From: Rhizomucor pusillus
Taxonomy: Eukaryota > Mucoromycota > Mucoromycetes > Mucorales > Lichtheimiaceae
DNA: 12,521 nucleotides
Direction: 5' to 3'
Assembly (NCBI GenBank): GCA_900175165.2
Contig: FWWN02000391.1
Location: forward strand, 1 to 12,521
Shown here one piece after another: positions 1-8,689 of the stretch; within the stretch, counting starts at the first letter, position 1; every line of letters begins with the position of its first letter. The notes beneath the pieces were generated by a model. It saw only the letters and a program-made list of their open reading frames with translations, had not been told where the DNA came from and searched no databases. The position numbers and the translations under genes are program-made.

Positions 1-7
1 AAAGCTG

Positions 8-31
8 TTTTGGACGAGTTTTCGTCCAAAA
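8..31. repeat. Terminal hairpin, left end
   Basis: TTTTGGACGA at 8-17 and its exact complement TCGTCCAAAA at 22-31 form a 10-bp stem with a 4-base loop (GTTT, 18-21). It lies seven bases from the end of the window and downstream of the outward-facing tRNA gene. It could be a recombination or transposase site, or part of a tRNA trailer. The sequence alone does not decide between these. Confidence 0.85.
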
Positions 32-35
32 AGCA

Positions 36-46
36 CCGCGAAGCGG
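36..46. repeat. GC-rich mini-hairpin, left end
   Basis: CCGC (36-39), loop GAA (40-42), GCGG (43-46). The core GCGAAGC is known from DNA biophysics as an unusually stable single-strand mini-hairpin. It sits directly between the terminal hairpin and the tRNA gene. Confidence 0.75.
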
Positions 47-50
47 AAAA
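47..50 (-). terminator. Probable RNA polymerase III terminator, left tRNA-Lys
   Basis: Reading with the tRNA, a run of four T lies six bases after the discriminator base. A second run of five T (28-32 here) lies further out, inside the terminal hairpin stem, and could act as a back-up stop. Confidence 0.6.
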
Positions 51-56
51 TGGATG

Positions 57-129
57 CGCCTCGTGGGGGGCTCGAACCCCCGACATTTGGATTAAAAGTC
101 CAACGCTCTACCGACTGAGCTAACAAGGC
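57..129 (-). tRNA. tRNA-Lys (anticodon UUU), left copy
   Basis: A 73-nt cloverleaf can be drawn completely. The acceptor stem GCCTTGT pairs with ACGAGGC (one G-U pair), the D arm is GCTCAGTCGGTAGAGC, the anticodon stem TTGGA/TCCAA encloses the loop CTTTTAA with anticodon TTT, the variable loop is ATGTC, and the T arm is five G-C pairs around TTCGAGC. The discriminator base is G and no CCA is encoded, as expected for eukaryotic nuclear tRNAs. A-box-like (TAGCTCAGTCGG) and B-box-like (GGTTCGAGCC) internal promoter sequences are present. There is no intron. The gene is transcribed outward, towards the left end. All stems are intact, so it may be functional. Confidence 0.96.
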
Positions 130-208
130 CCTCGGTTGTTTTTGTCTTTTGATTTCACCTTGTCTTCTAAATTTATCTTGTCCTTTGATTTCGCCCGCGA
201 TGATAATA

Positions 209-234
209 ATTATTATTATAATTATAATAATAAT
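209..234. repeat. 26-bp perfect A/T-only palindrome, left arm
   Basis: The 26 bases are built from TAA/TTA units arranged around the centre TATAATTATA, and the segment equals its own reverse complement. It is a cruciform candidate or an AT microsatellite that happens to be symmetric. It lies about 80 bp upstream of the tRNA-Lys gene. Confidence 0.85.
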
Positions 235-436
235 ATCTTATATGGTACCTCGAGATAGGTTAGGGACTCTCAGATCATATATCACTTATGGCTCCAAGCT
301 ACAGGCGTTTGCATTGGAGAAATCGCGGTTCATCTACTCGACAAGTTTTTGCACAAGGCTAAAGTTTTGCATTACGCGACGCAGGAACCTTTGTCGCTGA
401 TCGCGTCAACTAGTCATTACGATTGCATGTTTCCAG

Positions 437-798
437 TGGAACGGCAGCTGGTGTGAGCTGTTTAGGTTTGTGATCAATGACAAGTACATCGACTGGATCC
501 GTTCGGCAAGTCTGATCGGCTCTGGAGGCGCCGTCTTGCAACCCTGTATCCAATTATGCAAAGCGGTGGCATCCATGTTTTCAGCCGGCATCACGACGTT
601 CTCGTTGCTCTGCTGGTGTTCTTTGGTGATCCGGAGCTCTGGGCATTTCTCCGCACCAAACGATTGATCGATCTGGCGTCGCAGATCGGATTCTTACTTG
701 TACCCGGCTGCATCAACTTGAACTTTACTTCGGGTGCTCCCTGTCAATACTCTACACTTCAAAAAATAATAAAGGCAAGTCAACTCGACCCAAAATAG
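437..798 (+). pseudogene. Coding-like relic in the left arm, unrecognised
   Basis: From the TGG at 437, just after a possible splice acceptor (TTTCCAG), one frame reads a hydrophobic, protein-like stretch (FVINDKYIDWIRSASLIGSG) to about 590. A second frame (556-798) then continues with segments such as GDPELWAFLRTKRLID and GFLLVPGCINLNFTSGAP before a stop. The frame change suggests a broken gene. The opposite strand also has open frames over the same bases, so the strand is uncertain. I recognise no family, and both arms carry the same relic. Confidence 0.25.
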
Positions 799-934
799 AT
801 GCATAGATCGAGTTTCGTTGCAAACCTGGAGAACTGGATATTTGCCAAATATTGCCTGGAAACTTCTACGACGTACACAACGATGTGGAATAAATCTGCG
901 CGCGTTCAGCATGATACCCCTGTATTCCATTCGT

Positions 935-1687
935 CGTTGCAATTTATCCCACGATCAACAACCTTCCAATCTGTTTCAATGCCCTTTATCCTTTCCATTA
1001 TCATAATAACGAATACTATCTCTGGTTCCTGGTTATTCCTGTCTTTTTTTTTTTTCTTTTCTCTTCTTCATCGTTCTTTCTTGACTCGTTTTCATTCCTC
1101 TTCAATCGTTGCCTAATTGCAGGAAAGGATAGTGCATCATTGTAATGAAATGGAAGCCTGATAAGTCAAGGTTATATATCTGCTGCATTATATCTTGCAA
1201 TAACAGAATTCAACGATTCCTTTTCAAAGTTTGGATTTAATAGGCTTCTCAGGCTAATTGCAAGTCGTCGCTGGCTGCCGATTTGTATAATAAACTACGA
1301 GAAGGGTTAGATCTCGTTGTTAAACCATGCTGACCCAGGTCTTATCATGTAAAGAGAGATGAGTGCCTGACGGAAATAAACCAAATAGGTATACAGAAGC
1401 ACGAAGCAACTGGATCCGAAATTAAATCATACAGCGCCGCTGATGACCGCGAGAGATATAGCAAGACACTCGTCCAGTAACTTCTAGTAGCCAATCGGAA
1501 TTTATGGTGGATAGCCTGCTGCCTAAGCAGTCGCGTTTCTTTTCGCCATTGATCCTTGCAAGAAATGAATACAAAGCATCCAAGATAATCTATATATCCC
1601 GCAAACTATAGAAAATAACAAAATACTAATCCTGATGAATTTGGTTCTCAAAAGAGTCAACGCAGCAGCCAGCAGTACGGAGATCAA
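935..1687. other. AT-rich stretch without a recognisable gene
   Basis: No reading frame here resembles a protein on either strand. A pyrimidine tract occupies about 1043-1080 and begins with twelve consecutive T (1044-1055), as is common in fungal promoters and intergenic DNA. The rest is ordinary mixed sequence without obvious repeats. Confidence 0.6.
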
Positions 1688-1981
1688 TCAGAAAGACAAA
1701 TTTAAAATCACATGCACCATTTTTGCGTGGAGAATGAGCTCGATAGCCCGGGCATGTGAGAGGAAATATAGGATATCGACTTCGGCAAGAGTAAAAGCGC
1801 TAAAGAATGTATTGATATATGTTATTAATAAGTTAAAAAAAAAAGAACAAATATCAGCATGCATCAATTCATGTTGATATCCCACACTCGATACGTAGAT
1901 GGTCTTCCATTGACCATGGTCTGATGCTTGATACTCGCAGCTTTCCTGGGTAAAAGTTTGTCGGGCTCGATTTTGATCCTT

Positions 1982-2080
1982 CTGGAACGAGAAGGAAAAT
2001 ATACAGTTAGCTAAGTGTGCTCTGAAAAAGCAAGAGAATAGCTTGTTATAATTTTTGCTTGACGTAATATAGCCCCATAC
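1982..2080 (-). other. Probable spliceosomal intron, 99 nt
   Basis: The donor is GTATGG, the branch-point-like sequence is GCTAAC about 25 nt from the end, and the acceptor is TTCCAG. The length is divisible by three and the junction is phase 0, so the frame is kept with or without splicing. The intron translation is low-complexity and Phe/Ser-rich (FSFSFQ), unlike the flanking exon sequence. Confidence 0.7.
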
Positions 2081-2448
2081 CAGGCTCTCCATACCCACAG
2101 TCATAATTCGGGCCATTAATTCCAGCATTTGGATATGCAAGTAGGGGACATCGGTGGCATCCGGGCTGGTCGATACCATGACTCTGCCTCCAGCAGGGAC
2201 AATAACCTGATCCAAATATAGTCGTAACATACGACTATATTGGAATCGCTGACCTTCATGTGCTTCCCACTCGGTTCGTATCTGTGGTCTAAGCGAGTAT
2301 CCAAAAAGCCTCAATGTTCTTTCGAATGCCAGAAAATATGAATGCCTGGCATTCATCAACAACTGCCAATCGTAAATAATTGTTATGGGGTCATCACCCG
2401 CCCGTCCCTCTGCCAATCGAAACCTGTCGTGGTTCTCTCTTTTATTAC

Positions 2449-2527
2449 CTGCATTTATTTTAGAAAAGAATGTCAAAGTAACCATTAGCAGAGTGCTATC
2501 ATGTACTAGAAGGTTGATGCAACATAC
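2449..2527 (-). other. Probable spliceosomal intron, 79 nt
   Basis: The donor is the consensus GTATGT, a CTAAT branch-like element lies mid-intron, and the acceptor is ATGCAG. The length is not a multiple of three, so splicing exactly here would shift the downstream frame by one. Either an alternative acceptor a few bases further on is used, or another single-base lesion of this decayed gene lies nearby. Confidence 0.5.
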
Positions 2528-3219
2528 CAGGCCATATATGCAAACATCTGGATCGAAATCCAAGTATCTAGTTCCGCTGTGCGCAATACCGATAAAGATA
2601 CCATCTAATTCGCGACGATGCTCTCGTCTTTGGTCGTCCGTATATACCGAAGGAATTGCCCGTCCGACGTTGTTCACTTTAACTTGAGCCATGGTAAATA
2701 TGTAGATGATATTTTGCTGAACATGGGACTGATTTTGGGATGTAGCTGCTCTTCGGACGCGGCGCATTTCTTGAGAAATCAATTCTCGGCAAAAATCAGG
2801 ATCATTTATCCATTCTGTGCCTCCACTATAGCCGTCGACATCTGGCTAGCAGCGAGTAAGCAAGAACCTTGTGGCTGCTGGTGTAAGATCAGCGAAGGCT
2901 TGTGTCTGTTCCACATCTATTTTCGCAAGCAAAGCTTGATATATGTTCTTTCCTTCTTCTATCCTATGAAACCATGCTCTCTACTGGTCTCTGTCTTCGG
3001 TAAATGATGATAGTCTTCTGAACTCAGGGTATCTGTGCCATTCCAGACCGTAACATTGTGCCCAGCGCTGTCTTGAAAATGGTAGGCCTTGCGTAACACC
3101 ATAGCGTTCCATTTTTCTTGCTGCAGTCAACCTTCCCAGGTTCGACATCAGCTCGCTGTAGGTCTCACCCGTCATTCCCGAAAGTATCTCGTCCTTTAAT
3201 CTTCTCGCTGCGAGCTGGT

Positions 3220-3286
3220 CTTGAATTACAATATCAACGTTAGAGAATGTGATGGTTTTAATAAGTACCATTATCTTGATATGTAC
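3220..3286 (-). other. Probable spliceosomal intron, 67 nt
   Basis: The donor is GTACAT, a branch-point-like CTCTAAC lies about 20 nt before the acceptor, and the acceptor is TTCAAG. Removing it joins the frame ending in SLSSTGR to the frame starting DQLAARRLKDE with a phase-1 junction (G+AC gives Asp). That restores one continuous reading path across two different frames, which is good evidence that the splice is real. Confidence 0.8.
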
Positions 3287-5181
3287 CTCGTCCAGTGGAG
3301 CTTAGGCTCTGTTCAACGACATTTCTGGCTTCGCAGAGTCTTTGTGCCAGATCCGACTGCTGCTCTCGCTCGCGGAGCCTTTCAAGCACTCCTTCATGGA
3401 ATTCTCTTGTTACCGGCGGAGGTGTTCGCTTTCCAGTGGACACGTACTCGCAATACGAGTCAAGTAGGAGCATTGTACGGACCCAGGTAATAAACATGAG
3501 TCGTAGCATGTTGTGATCCCCACCTTTATGTGCTGGGAATCCTGGATATAGGCGTGGAATGTGGATAGCAAAATATTGCGGCGTGAACTTGACGGATCGC
3601 ATGTATAGTCAAAGTGTACGTCATACGAAATCACCGCAGGTTCTCCAATCGCTTTGATATATTCGCTCCTTGCCATGGACATGCTGTCAAGTGCAATGTA
3701 AGCAGCATATCCACAAGGAGCCTTAGAAAATGGTCACCTACCTTCCATGGAAGTTTGATCTACAACAAGCTGATGGTTGGAAACCTAGAGAAGCAATTAT
3801 AGTAACACGTAGCTGTTGCAAAGCTAGCGCCACCGCTTCGTTTAGGACGTCGACGATACCATCACTGTGTTCATATTGTCGGCGAAGGCCTGGTCTGCAC
3901 GGCCATTGATCTATAAATGCGGGTGGGTTCAGAGCAGCGGTCTCAGAGTCTTGACTGCTTGCAGAGTAGATCATGCTTTTTGTCGTAGTGCCTGCGCGGG
4001 ATCCCTCAAAGAATCCTCTTCGAAGAAAATAATCTTCCTGTGTTATATCCTTTCCAAAAATTACAAAGGGAACCGCTCCAGTGAGAACGCGCGTAAGGGC
4101 GAACCAGAGGCTGTAAAAAAATCGCTGAGTTCTTCATTGAATTCTTCAAGAAAAGATGGATCAATTGCTGGTAAACGGTTCAAGTAATATTGCTGGAATA
4201 TTTGGCTTATATTGGCACGAATTCGTTGGATATTAGCCTGATACACCGGGTGGTCGTTGGCAATGAAGAACATGTCCCTGGAAAAGGGCATAAGTTCGAT
4301 TCGTTGCAAGCATTGCCATTCGGCAGAGGTAGGCTCGTATGAGAGATGATAGCCACCGACGCTTGAGTTCAGCACATGCTCGCGTCCGAAAAGAAGGATT
4401 AAAGTACGCTCGATATCATCAATTCTTTGTTGTTGTTCTTCGTTGTCGACCTCGAGGAGTTGCTCAGCAATGAGAGGCAACTCGAAAACTGTAAAATCGT
4501 CCTGAATCCCAAGTGACGGCCAAGTTGGACAAACTTGACGAAGCGAGAATATATTCTGTCAGCATTTCGGATATCGGCCAGATAACGAGCATAGGATGTA
4601 GAGAAAAAGGTCGCTCCGACGTATCTAATATTATATATTTCTTTCCTGTCCCCTAAAAGATTGCCGATCTAAACTGCCAGCGGTGACTGAGGCTCGAAAT
4701 GTTGTTGCCGTTGGTATATGTTGGTCAAGCTGCGTCTATCGATGCTGAGGCTTCGGACGTAAAATTGCGGTATATTGGGCTCGATAGTAATATCCAAAGC
4801 ATTTTTGGGCCTGCAGCTAAAGAGTTGCTGCATTTGATGGTCGTCAACGTGACTGGAAGGCCTCGCAAGTCTAGTAATCGACCATAGTACACGTCGCTGC
4901 GTTGGCGTTCGCTATGCGCAAACAAATATTGGAGAACAGCTTCAATCACTGCATCCGGGATCAAAATATGAGACGTGGCTGCACGTTCTCTCAAGAGGTG
5001 GACGAGCTGAGTGTACGTATTATCGGGCTCGGCTACTCTAGCTGCGGTCAACATTGTATCGTAAAAGGAAAGTAACGAGATTGGGTATAAACAGTAGAGT
5101 ATCGGAGAGAGGAATGGACAAGAAGAAATAAACGAGAAAGAACGCGATTGGGAAGGGCAGCTATCTCGGAACTGCGCCATC

Positions 5182-5197
5182 TTTTTTTTTTTTTTTT
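5182..5197 (-). repeat. LINE poly-A tail (16 nt)
   Basis: Sixteen T on the plus strand equal a poly-A tail on the minus strand, placed after the C-terminal coding remains. It marks the 3' end of the retrotransposon and the junction with the older DNA that begins at 5181. Confidence 0.85.
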
Positions 5198-5300
5198 GTG
5201 TNGTGTATGGTGTTCATTCAGGGCGCGCCAACAGGGCCGCACCATTGCTATCCTTCAAATCAAAGACTACAAAATCTATATAGAATTAACGGACGATTCC

Positions 5301-5830
5301 CTATCTAGTTGCATTATGTGGGCAATAGCTTTTTCCCGCACTATGGTTGGGAGGAATGGCTCTTTCATCAAAGACATGCCGCCAATGAGCTTGCCAAATG
5401 GCTAGGAGGATGCAAGCGCGAAGATGGATTACAGTCAAGCTGGATGATCTATCGTCGATTTTCAACTTGTGTTGAGTCGCATCAAGGCGTAGAATTTTCG
5501 GGGGCGACGACGTAGATTTGCGGACGTCAAAGCGTCGATGGACCAGCGTCCAGACTGTTAGTTTGCGCGGACAGCTCCAAAAAAAAATGGTCCTGAGATT
5601 CATATTCACCGCAGAGTGGACAGGCAGGATCAGAAATCTTGGACAGAATTATAGCATGTAGTCTAGCACGACGTGGAAGCTTTGCGTGGAACATGCGACA
5701 TAAGATGATCAGTGCTGCAGGTGGAACTGCTAGCTTCCACAGTCTTTTCCGGTGCCTAGCTTTGCCGGACGGGTAATGCTTCTGTAGCGTTGAGAGGGGT
5801 ATTGGCAAATGATATAGGAAGAGTTTGCGA
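5301..5830 (-). pseudogene. LINE RT-associated zinc knuckle and C-terminal tail
   Basis: The frame at 5527-5808 has LWKLAVPPAALIILCRMFHA, a Pro-Arg-Arg turn, then ACPLCGEYESQDHFF, the CxxC...ES..H core of the zf-RVT domain. The fourth zinc ligand (WSC) lies in another frame that continues at 5301-5609 with KLTVWTLVHRRF and LLAIWQAHWRHVFDE. The switch falls in a nine-A run (5579-5587 on the plus strand), so a single-base slip in a homopolymer separates the two halves. The zinc knuckle normally follows the RT in these elements, which fixes the direction of the copy. Confidence 0.85.
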
Positions 5831-6241
5831 GTAAGATACGGAGTATATATTTCTGAATCGTTCCAGGATGCGACCAGGGAGACTGGGTTGTCTATTACGT
5901 TGCTTGGGGATGGGTCGTCATCAACAGGGAGAGTTGAAGTCGTACCTGTTGCAGTTGCAAAGTCTGGTAAATACTGAACTGGTGGCTCCCCTTAAAGGAT
6001 CCGTCGAAAGAACGGCTTTAATTGCCAATGTCTCGAGTGTAAGGCGACCACAAAGGCTTGCACTTTGTTGCGAGCTGTCGGTCGTTCATTCCTCATGTGT
6101 AACCGTAGATGGTTAGATATAGAATCATGGATATAAGCGTGCTTTACTAGAGCTTAAGTCCATAATGGAAGAAGGCGCATACTGGGGGTAGAAGCGTGGC
6201 GTCTAAGGCATATCGCTGATGAGTGTAGATCTAACACGTTG

Positions 6242-6703
6242 CTAGCGTTGAAAGCCGTCCAGTTGCACTTTGAGTTGTAACTTCTCAGCAGCTGGAAATA
6301 AGGATCGAAAAATTCCCAAGCACAATATGGTATTTGGTCTCGTCTGCGGGAATAGAAAAGAAATATCTGAACGTGATACCTGACATTCCATAGTGAGGCA
6401 ATGTTGGACAGTTGGAAGAGCAAAATATGGAGTCTTTGCACCTTGATCGTGCCTAAGGAGGGGGAGTAGCCAGCGTAGTAGCAATGCGCAGTGCTGTGCT
6501 ATAGAATCCAAGGCTCTGAGACCACCTTCACTTTTGGGTCGCGTTGACGATGAAAAGCTAATCCTTGGGAAGTTCTTATGCGCCAGAAAGGCGCTGATAA
6601 TTGAGCGCAAACTGGTCAGAAAAGAGAAAGGCATTGGCAGGATGCGTATGCCATGCCAGACAAATGCTAACAGGAGCGAGTCGGCTACTAAGGCGCGACC
6701 CAT
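6242..6703 (-). pseudogene. LINE post-RT (thumb-side) region
   Basis: A 153-residue open frame contains FSFLTSLRSIISAFL, PRISFSSSTRPKSEGGL and ALLLRWLLPLL, a pattern known downstream of the RT in fungal LINEs (conserved PKSxGGLGL-type motif). The usual Gly-Leu-Asp after PKSEGG reads GLRALD here. It is separated from the RT frame above and the zinc-knuckle frame below by frameshifts, so it is a segment of one broken ORF and not a separate gene. Confidence 0.8.
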
Positions 6704-6829
6704 TATTGATAGATATCGTTGGGACAGAAACTGAGCGCGAGCGCGTATTTTCTATAGGAGCGTGTCTTAAAAGGCCTGGAGATGCGGTTTGCTGCTGATC
6801 AGTGGGTAACCGAGGTATGTCATTCCGAT

Positions 6830-8260
6830 TGATGGTGTCCGGTCAAACCAATTGGAAATACCTTCAGCTTGTAAGACGTGGATCCATGTAGCGTGGGGCG
6901 GCCACTGAGGGAAACTGCCACAGTCATTTTTCGATTAAGTCTGGCATTGGATGCTCGGCCATATAGGTCCAGAATTGCAAGGAGTGTACGGAGTTCGTCT
7001 GGTTTGGTGAGGAAAACTAAGACATCATCAGCGTAGACCATATATTTCACAAATGGTGCCGATTGATGTCGGCGCGTGTTCGGTCTACTGATTGGCGAGG
7101 TGCATTGAAAACAATGGAAGCCAGAAATCCGAGGTGACGCTTGAATTGTTGGAAGTAACGGTTTCATACAAAGGTTGAATAAGGTTGGAGATAATGGATC
7201 ACCTTGACGTAGTCCTCTTCGTTGTACGCATGGAGCTGATAGGTGCCCATTGATATTGATGTAGAGTTGTGTTTGGAAGAATAGAGCAAGAATTGAATGG
7301 ATCAAGGAGTCTGGGAAACCGAGTTTCTGTAAGCATGCTCGGAGATATTGTGGATGGACTCAATCATATGCCTTTGCCTGATACAATAGTAAGGCTATTC
7401 GGGGTAGGTTGTATTTCTGTGCCATGTCCATGGCCGGTCGTGTTACCAACCCATTATCTCCAATGAAACGGTTTTGCATGAAGCCGGTATGATAAAAGTG
7501 GTAAGGACTTTTTGACTCGATTGGCTGCGTCAGTGCATATTAAGGGTATAGGCCGCCGGTTTTCCAAACGAGAAAGATCACCCTTTTTGGGGATAAGTAT
7601 TATCGCACCTTGCTTCCAGGAATTTGGAAAAGCTTGGTGTTGTAAAGCGTCATCGACTGTATCAGCGAAAAGCCAGGCTCCACAAGAATGCTCAATAACC
7701 AGATGGAGAAGTTCATAAGGAATACCGTCAAGGCCAGGGCAGCTGCGCGTAGGCATGCTTTTTAGGCAATCCAGAATGTCTGGCACGCCGAATTCCGAGG
7801 TAATTGCATTTGTGACTCAGAGGATAGGGCAATCTCTGTGGGAGGATCCAGTTATTTGTTAACAGCGGCTGGGTCTATGGTCTCAGCCTGGAACAGTTTG
7901 CCGTAGTAATCGTGCGCACAGGAGAGCATCTCTGATGTCCCGGCTAAGAGCTGACCATCCGAGTTTTGAAGTGCAGTGATTGCTTGTTGCTTTTCTCGCG
8001 TCTTCATGCATCGATAAAAGTAGCTATTTGATCTTTCACCTTGTTCCCACCAGCGACGCCCGCTTCGTAAGGCTAGGAGATCAGCAGATTGGTCCTCTAT
8101 GTCATCTATAGCCTTCTCGATGACATATAATTTTGCAATGGCCCACTCCGATGTTGTGGTTTCACTGCGTTCTGATGTGATCGATCGTCTATCTGCGTTC
8201 TTGTATCGGTAGCGGAATCTCTGATATAGCGAAGGAGTCGCGATCTCTTACGGCGTAGAG
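6830..8260 (-). pseudogene. LINE reverse transcriptase region, broken ORF
   Basis: The linker shows SLRRKRSRLLRY near 8240 and RRWWEQGERSNSYFYRC near 8050. The RT follows: PGLDGIPYELL (7703-7735), ILIPKKGDL (about 7574-7606), motif A reduced to ALLLYQAKAYD followed by a TGA stop (7360-7362), RQGDPLSP near 7200, the catalytic YADD (7024-7035) and TYLGYPL near 6820. Frame changes occur near 8230, 7810, 7455 and 6890. A TAA at about 7856 also breaks the linker. In motif A the position expected to be the metal-binding Asp is Tyr (TAT, 7381-7383), and the Arg codon usual after AYD is TGA, consistent with CGA to TGA. The enzyme cannot be active as it stands. Its normal role would be target-primed reverse transcription of the element RNA. 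Confidence 0.9.
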
Positions 8261-8285
8261 AGCGTAGACAATGATTACGAATGCA

Positions 8286-8689
8286 CCATTTATTTGTTCA
8301 AGGAATTTCTTTGTCTTAATAAATTAATCCAGCTGCTGTATGGCGCCATGCCGCACTTACGCTCGTCCACAGTGATCCAGCTGGATGCTGCAGCGCGAAC
8401 TCGTCCAACACAGCCGAGATAAACAATTTTATGCATGCGGTGCATGAGTGTGAGCGCTTGTGCTGCCTGACAAGAGCCTGCTTGTACCATTCCAGACACC
8501 TTCTCGTCGCCGACCGCACATCAGGAAAACGTAATAAAGATTACCAAGAGAGACGCGTATAAAATAAGCGGGATACTGTGTATTTCGTAGCGACAAACTG
8601 CGTTTGGAAATTTACAAGCTGTAGAACTTGACGCGCCTATTTTTTTTTTGTGATAAAGTGCTACCCTCTTTCTCAGTCCTCATTCCCGA
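8286..8689. other. Unassigned stretch between the LINE and the direct repeat
   Basis: Two overlapping minus-strand frames of 67-69 codons (8290-8519) look Trp/Ala-rich (SLWTSVSAAWRHTAAG) and could be more of the LINE linker or a fragment of another element. I cannot place them. 8520-8689 is AT-rich, with a T run at about 8640-8650 and no gene that I can see. Confidence 0.4.

Larger units (their letters stand above)
1..923. repeat. Left arm of a 923-bp terminal inverted repeat
   Basis: Base i of this arm pairs with base 12522-i of the right end. The first mismatch I find is at 924 (A here, C on the complementary reading of the right end), matching resumes to 934, then similarity is lost from 935. 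The arm carries two hairpins, a tRNA-Lys gene, an AT palindrome and a coding-like relic, described separately. Short terminal inverted repeats are usual for DNA transposons; an arm this long that contains a tRNA gene is not typical of the transposase family seen at the inner edge of the other arm. Because no flanking DNA is present, target-site duplications cannot be checked. Confidence 0.95.
1688..5054 (-). pseudogene. Decayed multi-exon gene of unknown function
   Basis: A protein-like reading path of roughly a thousand residues runs from a likely ATG at 5054 (after a pyrimidine-rich leader with a TATA-like sequence near 5086-5092) down to a TGA at 1688. It is interrupted many times. Frame changes are needed near 4730, 4665, 4520 (inside a short G run), 4095, 3790 and 3605. 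In-frame stops occur at 3734-3736 (TGA), 2981-2983 (TAG) and 2846-2848 (TAG). Between these, long stretches stay coherent, for example 4061-4480 (about 140 residues, acidic and helical-looking) and 3258-3602. Introns with fungal splice signals are listed separately. A stretch near 4605-4625 (EIYNIRYVGATFFSTSYARY) and a following VFELP near 4490 faintly recall GIY-YIG nucleases, but I would not assign that family. The many lesions suggest a dead gene, although low-quality sequence could explain some indels. Confidence 0.7.
5182..8285 (-). mobile_element. 5'-truncated non-LTR (LINE) retrotransposon, inactive
   Basis: Reading on the minus strand, the order is an RT-upstream linker, reverse transcriptase, post-RT region, RT-associated zinc knuckle, C-terminal tail and a 16-base poly-A tail (5182-5197 on the complementary strand). 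This is the architecture of a fungal LINE. No apurinic-type endonuclease domain is found upstream, so the 5' end is truncated, somewhere between about 8285 and 8520. Frameshifts and stops break the ORF repeatedly. The copy inserted about 130 bp upstream of the decayed gene at 1688-5054. I could not find a convincing target-site duplication. One ambiguous base (5202) lies beside the poly-A tail. Confidence 0.9.

Noticed and set aside
149..400. 83-codon frame with a run of isoleucines in the arm
   Set aside because: The Ile run is only the AT palindrome read as codons. The rest has no protein-like pattern, and the mirror copy adds no independent support.
2846..2983. Reassigned TAG (alternative nuclear code)
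   Set aside because: The same gene also has an in-frame TGA and many frameshifts, and the LINE and transposase are broken too. Decay is simpler.
2385..3007. Plus-strand frames of 100-129 codons
   Set aside because: They are antisense shadows of the minus-strand exons, which carry the better protein pattern and the splice sites.
5148..5515. Plus-strand frames over the LINE 3' end
   Set aside because: They are antisense to the LINE C-terminal tail and cross the poly-T run and the ambiguous base.
8597..8603. AACTGCG shared with the sequence beside the LINE poly-A tail, as a possible target-site duplication
   Set aside because: Only seven bases, not adjacent to the poly-A junction and more than 300 bases beyond the last recognisable LINE sequence.
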